A DNA stretch of 64,000 nucleotides from positions 44,045,037-44,109,036 of the forward strand of contig JASEVX010000008.1 in the NCBI GenBank assembly GCA_031761405.1. Direction: 5' to 3'. Shown piece by piece: positions 52,801-61,800 of the stretch. A model generated the notes under the pieces. The model saw only the letters and a program-made list of their open reading frames with translations, ran no database searches and had not been told where the DNA came from. A program made the translations under genes and the position numbers. Source of the DNA: Serripes groenlandicus (lineage: Eukaryota > Mollusca > Bivalvia > Cardiida > Cardiidae). Every line of letters starts with the position of its first letter. The first letter of the stretch is position 1.

Positions 52801-55800
52801 CTCATGGATATCTTACTACTGTATAAGTTTGATTGAGATACAATCAAAAGTGAAGACTATCGTGTTAAAAAGTTCTTTTATAGCAATTTTGACCATTTCA
52901 AGGGCCATAATCCAGTCATGCATGGGCGGATCTGGCTGGTTTTCGAAAGGAACCGAGCTCTCATGGATATCTAACTACTGTATAAGTTTGGTTGAGATAC
53001 AATCAAACGTGAAGACTGTATCGTGTTAACAAGCTCTTTTATAGCAATTTTGACCATTTCAAGGGCCATAATCCAGTCTTGCATGAGCGGATCTGACTGG
53101 TTTTCAAAAGGAACCGAGCTCTCATAGATATCTAACTACTGTATAAGTTTAGTTGAGATACAATCAAAAGTGAAGACTGTATCGTGTTAACAAGCTCTTT
53201 TATAGCAATTTTGACCATTTCAAGGGCCATAATCCAGTCTTGCATGGGCGGATCTGGCTGGTTTTCGAAATGAATATCTAACTACTGTATAAGTTTGGTT
53301 GAGATACAATCAAACGTGAAGACTGTATCGTGTTAACAAGAAATTGTTTACGGACGCACGCACGCACGCACGCACGACGGACACATCGCCACGACATAAG
53401 CCCTTCTGGCCTTTGGCCAGTAGAGCTAAAAAGCAAACAAGGGCACCGCAAAGCGGATGCATCCCCTCGGCTTTCAATCATCACATTGAGTTCTCTTGTG
53501 ATCTAAATATTTAAGTCCAATTTTTGACTTCGATCTTTGACCTATGACCTTGAATCAATAGGCTTCAAAATATTGTCACAAACTAACTGTATGCCAAGTT
53601 TGGATAAGATCTGTCAAGGAATGGTCAGTGTAGAGTGGTGACAAGGTTGCCACAACTGAGATATATTGTAAGTTCAATCAAGTTCAATTGACCTTGAAAA
53701 CCAATAGGCTTCAAGACATATCATAAACTAACTGTATAATAAGTTTTATTAAGATCGGTCAATGAATGGTCAGTGTAGAGTTGTGACAAGGCTGCCACAG
53801 CTGAAAATATTGTAAGTCCAATTTTGAGTTTGACCTTTGACCTATGACCTTGAAAATGAATAGGCTTCAAGATATTATCATAAAGTAACTGTATACCAAG
53901 TTTGGTTAAAATCTGTCAAGTAATGGTCAGTGTAGAGTGGTGACAAGGTTGCCACAGCTGAAAATAGTGTAAGTGCAATTTTGGGCTTGCAAGTCCAATT
54001 ATGGGCTTGACCTTTGACCTATAACCTTGAAAATCAATAGGCTTCAAGATGTTACCATATACTTACTTTATACCAAGTTTGGTTAAGATCTGTCAAGAAA
54101 TGGTTAGTGTAGAGTGATGACAAGGTTTGTTACGGACGGAAGGACGCACAGACTGACGGACGCACATACATACGGACGGTCCCGTTACTATATCCCTTTC
54201 TCGCTTACTTCGTAACCGAGGGGATAATAAACAGAAAATAGGCTGTAAATGTTAACCTGGCATAATATTTTAAGAGGTGTCTACATGTACTTTGAAAACA
54301 TCAGTGGAAACATTTGTAATAATTGGAATATTATAAGTATAATTTTGATACCAAGTTGTGACAAAAATAAAATTTGAAAATTAAAACAAATTATCATAAT
54401 AAAAGTATACAAAAATTGCACCTGTGACACAATGTTTTCAATCTGGAAAAGCGCAAAGAATGCAGATCAATAAACTCACCATGGCAAAATCATTAACATG
54501 TAGGTAAGTAGTGTCTGTTGGTCCCTCAGTAATCCTATCTAATACGGCACTCTCCGCTCCTTTACACAGTAAACTGATCTCTCCTACAAAAACAAATAGA
54601 AGCTAACCCTTTCCCACCTGCAGAGGCGTTCTGACGCGATAGCAGCTGATGATGTTTAAAAACATTGTGGCCAATGGTGAAATTGCACATGATGAGCAAT
54701 TTCTCCTTTGGCCATAATGTTTTCAACTTTATTTAACAATAAAGCTATCTTTTATGGACATTTTTCAGGTTTTTGTCACTATGTTTTCAAAGTCGTCTGC
54801 TGCAGATTTGTTGTTATTGGGAAAAGGTTAATAGAAGACAGAGGTGCAGTTGTAGAGTGTCAACCTCTCCTATCAAAGGCCCAGGGTTTGAATCCCATGA
54901 TGTGTGTGTTATGTTTTTGGGATTTTTCAACATAAACGGTGTGTATAAACTAAAACGAAACATTTTCACATTTTCACCATATAAACACGAAAACAGTCAC
55001 AAGATTAATGAAACTATATCTTAATCTCAACCCTTTCCCACATACAACAAATCTGCAGCAGACAACTTTAAAAAAAACATACCTGAATAAAATTGGAAAA
55101 ATCCCTTTGAAGGAAAGTACAATAATTGAATAGAGTTGAAAAAATGGTGACAAAAGGAGAAATTGCTAGTTTTGAACAATTTCTCCTTTTGTTGCGATGT
55201 TTTCAAAAAGCCGTCTGCTGCAGAGGCGTCAGAAAGTGTATATATATGAGATAATCTCTAACAATTTTATCTCCTCAATATGTTTAAAGCAGATAGAAAC
55301 ATCATGTCTAATTGTGTGTTGCCCATTCAAAAAAAGCATATCAGGTAAAAAAGTAACAAACAAGCATTGCTTTCACTAATTCTTTTCGCTGAGCCTTGGT
55401 TGCTCAGTTGGTAGTGACGCGGGCTGTCAATGAAGGGGTTGTGAGTTCGAAACCCAGATCTGCCAACATTTTTCCCGACGTTTGACAAAAGTCGCTGTGA
55501 CATGCATCATTCGACTTCCACCAATGGGATAACAATCTATGTGGAAAAGCAGACAGTTGCTTGGTAAGTATGTTGTGTGTAGTAAAAAGCTGTGTAAGAA
55601 AAAGCCAGGAAACACATGAGTAGGTCAACTGGCCGCCGTGATATGACTGAAACATTGTTGAAAACGAGTTAAACCCCAATCAATGAATGAATCAAACTCA
55701 CCCTTTTCATCTTGTACAATGACACTCATCCGTTTTCTCGTTGGATCAAACTCTAATGTATGTAATAGGGTGTATCGTCTCATTTCCCCTTTAAAGGTCA

Positions 55801-58800
55801 CCTCTAATTTACCGTCATAAGTACCATGGAATATAACCCCATATCTGTCAAATACAACAAAATATGGGTGAATTCAATGGAATACAACCTCATATCTACC
55901 AAAAAACACTGGCACTCCTCTATAACGCCCTCATAGTGCATGAAATGTGTGGGAATAGAATTATAAATTTTCAAAAACCTAACGTTTGAAATACCAAAAT
56001 ACGATCCGAGTAATAGCTCTTCATTACTGCACTCAGGGCTCTCACGAGGGGGCAATTTGGGCGAAGTGGTCGCCTAAAAATTTCTGACTTCGCCCATTCA
56101 CTCGATCAAAGCAAAGTCGACTTCGCCCAAAATCTCAGTCAAAGCGAAGTTGACTTCGCCGACAATTTTGTCCTATCATCGGGCACTGTTAAAATGATCA
56201 CGGTCACGCACCATGTCGAATCGATGTATACAGTTCTCGATATACACAGTTGCGTAATCAGTTATTTGACAACTGAGAGTGTATATATATCCATTAAAAG
56301 CTGAAGTATCGAATCATTTAACACACACAACGACGTAGAACCAATCAAAATCGTGCCCTTTAGTCCAATTTGCATAATCAAAGAACCGATTGTCATATCA
56401 AATATTATGACGCCCCCCTGATAAAACATTAAATACGTATCCGATGTAAATGAGATGGAAGTCGAATTATGTTTTAACCCTTTCAATAGTATAAATAATA
56501 TTGTGAATCTATTCATGGTTTAATGAGATAATCGTCTTCAATAATTGAGAAAATGATATTTTTTAGATATTTTTTTAGGGGTTTCATAATAAATGCTGTA
56601 GCATGGGGGTGTCATAATATTTGGAATTAACCAATCAAAAGACAATACCTCAATTCTACTTGTAAAGAGTGTGTATGTTTGGCTGATACAAATAATTTAC
56701 GTTGTTTATGACACTTACGACAGACTTCTTTACAAAATGCCTGAAACCTTTACACAGCGAGTAAAATGTAGCTTCATTAATTATATTTCGGCGACTTTAG
56801 AACACAATGTTCGGATCGCAACTACTCTTAGGGAAAAACAATTTTAAAACTTCATGTGATAATCATAATTCAAATAAAATAATAAAACATTCATCTTTGT
56901 TTAAGTAAATGTGTTCTATCCCAAAAGATGCGATTACGATGCGATGCGGTTACGACACACAAGAAATATCACTTCTCCCTTAAGTCTCCCCACTTTGCCC
57001 TAAATTGCCCGGAGGGAGAAGTCACTTCTCCCTAAAATTTAAGCCTAGTGAGAGCCCTGATGTCTGCACTATCATGTTAATCCACATGTTTGCATAACGC
57101 TTTGTTCAACATTACAACAATAGACAGGTTAAACAAGATGTGTTTGTGAAACACTGATGCCCCCGAATGGCAACATCTAGGTCAAAGGTCAAGGTCGCAA
57201 GGTAAAAAATGTTGGTACTGACAGAAAGGTCATGTCACAAGGAATACACATGTGAAATATGGTAACCGTACCTGTTATGGTTCAAAAGTAGTGGTCAAGG
57301 TTAAAGCTTTTTTCGACAGACAGACAGACAGGCCAAAAACTAGATGCCCAACGAATCGGTGATTCCGGGGGCATAAAAAAAAAAAATCGATATCGTTATT
57401 GAGCGGCTGTTTGCATAACGCTTTCAATATAACAACAATAGACAGATAAAAAAATCAATATCGGGTGTAATTATTGTTTGTGCATTACGCTTATTGTGTT
57501 CAGTGACCTTGCAAACTGAAACAACTGTAAACGACCACGGTTTTCCTGGTGTGACAAACGAACAAGCTCAATTTCAAACTTCATAATGTAACAAACAGCC
57601 AATTCTGAAAATTGCGCAAAATTTTGTCTAGATGTCATCCATTTCTACAATCTACGTAGTGAATACAACTTGGGAAATCCAAAATATACACATGCCTATT
57701 CCAGCCAATCATATTTGCGATATGTAAATTAAAACTATTTAGCCCAAATGTATACAGTAAACGTCATCAATATTGAGGCCGTTGAATAAGCATGCGCATG
57801 AGACATGTATCGATTGTAAACTTCCGCAAATATTGCAAAACTGAAAGTATACTCCAAGCCACTCTGTAACTCTCGAAAGTTCACTGCAATTACCGCGAAT
57901 TGCCAAAGAAATAACCCTGTAAAAGATCGATGATTAGAAATGCGTATTATTCGGTCCAAATATTTCACTCGCAAAAATCTGCTGGTGCCTGAAATCTCAC
58001 CACGTAAATTGAAATTTGCACTTGCAATTCGCTAGTATGCGAGCTTAAATTCGAGCCCTGATACATCTATCAAATGTCAAAGAAACAGGTAAATATATCT
58101 TGCAAGCTTGTTTTTAGCCAAAAACACACTCTCTTTGCAATTGAATTAGTGTATGCACTCTTTTGAAACAGTGTTATCAATTTAACCCCGTTAATATCGC
58201 TGTGTAAGACAATGGCTCCCAAGTACAGCGTTGTAATGAGTCTACAGTGCAATGAAATATAGGTGAAACCAATGGTATACAACCCCATATCCACCAAATA
58301 CAATGAAATATGGGTGAATCCAAAGGAATATAACCCCATATCTACCAAATATAACAAAATATGGGTGAATCTAATGGAATATAACCCCATATCTGTCTAA
58401 TACAACAAATTATGGGTGAATCCAATGGAATACAACCCCATATCTACCAAATACAACGAAATATCTGTGAATTCGATAGCTGTTCCACAGAATATTGGCA
58501 TCTTGCTAACCTTTTCCCACATACAGACACTCTCTGACACCTCTGCAGCAAACAACTTATTAACAAGAGCGCCAAATGTCACAAAATACGCCCGTCCTGT
58601 TTTTTTGAGACAAATTAAGTATAGTGATAATTGGTTGTACATCAGGCAAATTTAGAGCGCAGACACTGTTAGTACAGTTTTGGCCATTTCGAGGGACATA
58701 AGTGTGTAGTGACTAAGATAACGTGGTAAGTTATCGAACTTGTCCAAGATATTATGCCAATACACATTCTGACCAAATTTGGTGATGATTGGACAAAGGC

Positions 58801-61800
58801 TTCTAAAGTTATTGGCTGACAAGAACAATTTTAGGCAATTTATATAATTAAAGGGCGATAACTCTTGATCGACTAAAGCAATATGGCTAGTTATCGAACT
58901 TGTCCGAGATATTATGCCAATACACATTCTGACCAAATTCGGTGATGATTGGACAAAGGCTTCTAAAGTTATTAAGCTGACAAGACCAATTTTAGGTAAT
59001 TTCTATAATTAAAGAAAGATAACTCTCAATTGACTAAAGCGATATGGCTAGTTATCAAACTTGTCCTAGATATTATGCCAATACACATTCTGACCAAATT
59101 TGGTGATGATTGGACAAAGGCTTCTAAAGTTATTGAGCTGACAAGACTCATTTTAGGTAATTTCTATAATTAAAGGGCAATAACTCTTGATTGACTAAAG
59201 CGATATGGCTTGTTATCGAACTTGTCCGAGATATTATGCCAATACACATTCTGACTAAATTTGGTTATGATTGGACAAAGACTTCTAAAGTTATTGAGCT
59301 GACAAGACCAATTTTGGGTAATTTCTATAATTAAAGGGAGATAACTCTCGATTGACTATAGCGATATGGCTAGTTATCGAACTTGTCCGAGATATTATGC
59401 CAATACACATTCTGACCAAATATGGTGATGATTGGACAAAGGCTTCTAAAGTTATTGAGCTGACAACATACTGGATGCAGCCCGCCCGTACGCCGCAGGT
59501 AAAACTATAATACGATCCGTTTTTTCAAAACGGGCGTATAAAAACATTATGACAAAAGAAGAAATTTCTCATATAATGAGCACTGTCTCCTTTAGCCACA
59601 ATGTTTGCTAAGAGGTCAATTGTTGCAGATTGGGTATGGTGCATCTGCATTTGGGAAAGGCTTAACCCTTTCCCTCATATAGACGCTTTCTGACGCCTCT
59701 GCAGCAGATGGCTTTTTGAAAACATAGTGACAAAAGAAGAAATTGCACAAAACGTGCAATTTCTCCTTTTGCCACAATGTTTTCCACTTTTTGTCATAGG
59801 TTATCCATTCAATTATGGAGATTTTCTATGTTTTGACAAAATACATTCAAAGTCGTCTGCTGCAGAATTGTCGTATGAGGGAAAGGGTTAAAACTTTTCA
59901 ACATGCAGGCATACTTTAATGTATCTGCAGCAGACGATACATGTTTCAACTCTTGTCATATCACTTATAGAATATTTCCACTTTTTTGGATTAATGTTTC
60001 AAATGTTGTCTGCTGCAGATTTATAGTATATGAAAAAGTTCAATCTCTGCATAAAATGTCATTACTGTCCAGCAATTGATTGTCAAGAAGTAATATGGAC
60101 GACTTACAGAAAATTATATAAGGGACATATATTTCATTTTTTAAACTACTTATTTGATCTGCAAAACCAATGTTATAGATACTCAAAACGATTGTGTCAA
60201 TGAGCAAGGAGAAAGTGTTAACCATTTCCCATATACAACAAATCTGCAGCAGGCGACTTAGAAAACATATGGGCATAAACTATGGAAAACATCTGCAAAT
60301 AATTAAATGTAATATTTAATAATTATTGTCGAAAGCATTATGAGCAAGTTCCCTTTTTGCCACATTGTTTTGAAAAGTGTTCTACTGCAGAGGCATCAGA
60401 AAGCATCTATAAGTGGGAAAGGGTTAAATATGTGTCATACCTTCTGCAAGCTTCTACAAAAGCTTTCTCATCAGGAGAGGGTGCTTGATATTCATAGCCC
60501 AGCCCACCATGACTGTACATGGTCGACGCCCCTAAAGACTCCGCCTCCGGATGGTCCACTCGTACATTGTGACATAACACTAAAACTGTAAGGAATGTTT
60601 CTATCTCTTCCTGCAAAAATGAATATTTTGACAATTACTCTTTACCACATGTATGAGTAAATGCATTGTATTACAAGATGCATGTATATGTATAGGTAAA
60701 CTAGAATGGAGTGCTCCCCGGAGCACGTGTGTAACCTGCCGGGGCCTTGTCAGAAATTTTTTTTGACAGAAAAGGGGCAATAACTCTCGATATAACAAAT
60801 ATTTGGATTATCCCCCTTTTGTGAACCCATCACAAATATTGATATAAACATTTGTCAGAAGTTTCAATGTAATCCTTTGAGTAGAAAAAAGTTATTTGAA
60901 AACGTGACGAAAAAGTGTGACGACAGACAGACGGACGGACGGACGAACTCATGGGAGAGTACCCCACAAGTATGGCATTCATTCCGTAATTAACCCCCTT
61001 TTACGGAATGAATAACATTAATATGCAAATGAGATACCCGTTATAAAAAATAGAAAAAATCTACTTATCTAAGTGTCTTTATAAGGGTGGTAGGTGGGCT
61101 TTAGGAAAAACACGCACCCCACAAGTACTCTCCCATGCGGACGGGCGGACGGGCGGGCGGGCGGACGGACGGACGGGCGGACGGACGGACGGACGGACGG
61201 GCGGACGGACGGACGGACGGGCGGGCGGGCGGACGGACGGACAGACGGACACAAAAAAAAGTAATCCCTAAGTGCCTACCATGCTACACAGGTGACACAA
61301 TAAAAACTACCAGTATGTCTCTGTCTAAGTCTATGCATTTTGACGTGTCTGAAGAAGACTTTTAAAAACATTATGACAAGACGGGGAATTTCTGATGACA
61401 AGCGATTCTTCTCTTTGCCACACTGTTTTTCAATCTTTTTTATTATTAGATTCTCATATAAAGAAATTGTTCATATTTTTCCAAAGATGTGTTTACAGAC
61501 GTCTCCTTCAGACTTGTTGATGTGAGAAATGGTTAAATTACAATGTTGTTGTACCTATCCCTGATAGAGACAACTTTTGACACTTTTGCAGCAGATGAAA
61601 TTTGCTAGTATTGCGAACAAAAGGAGTAATTGCTATTTTTGATAGCGAGTTGAAAACATATAGAGAGTCATAGTTTTTGCTCTTTTTAAGCAGTTTCTTT
61701 TCCTGCATGGTTTTAAAAAGTTGCATGCTACATTGCAGAGTCATCTAATATCAAGGCAAGGGTTTTGATACTTTCTTCTTGCGTAACAGTAGTGTTTGCA

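Noticed and set aside
53278..53484. 68-aa frame on the - strand over the ACGC repeat
   Set aside because: Spans the 3' end of element h and start of element i; [12 protein letters not shown] is microsatellite translation.
55390..55465. Possible tRNA gene (A and B boxes visible)
   Set aside because: It continues into a SINE body and tail and lacks a convincing cloverleaf; the same applies to the heads at 18499, 29925 and 46000.
58070..58390. 106-aa frame with repeated [15 protein letters not shown] units
   Set aside because: Translation of the 51-bp minisatellite in a frame other than that of exon 4; no independent start or splice context.
61069..61254. Frames rich in Arg-Pro or Gly-Arg-Ala-Asp
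   Set aside because: Direct translation of the (ACGG/GCGG)n microsatellite.
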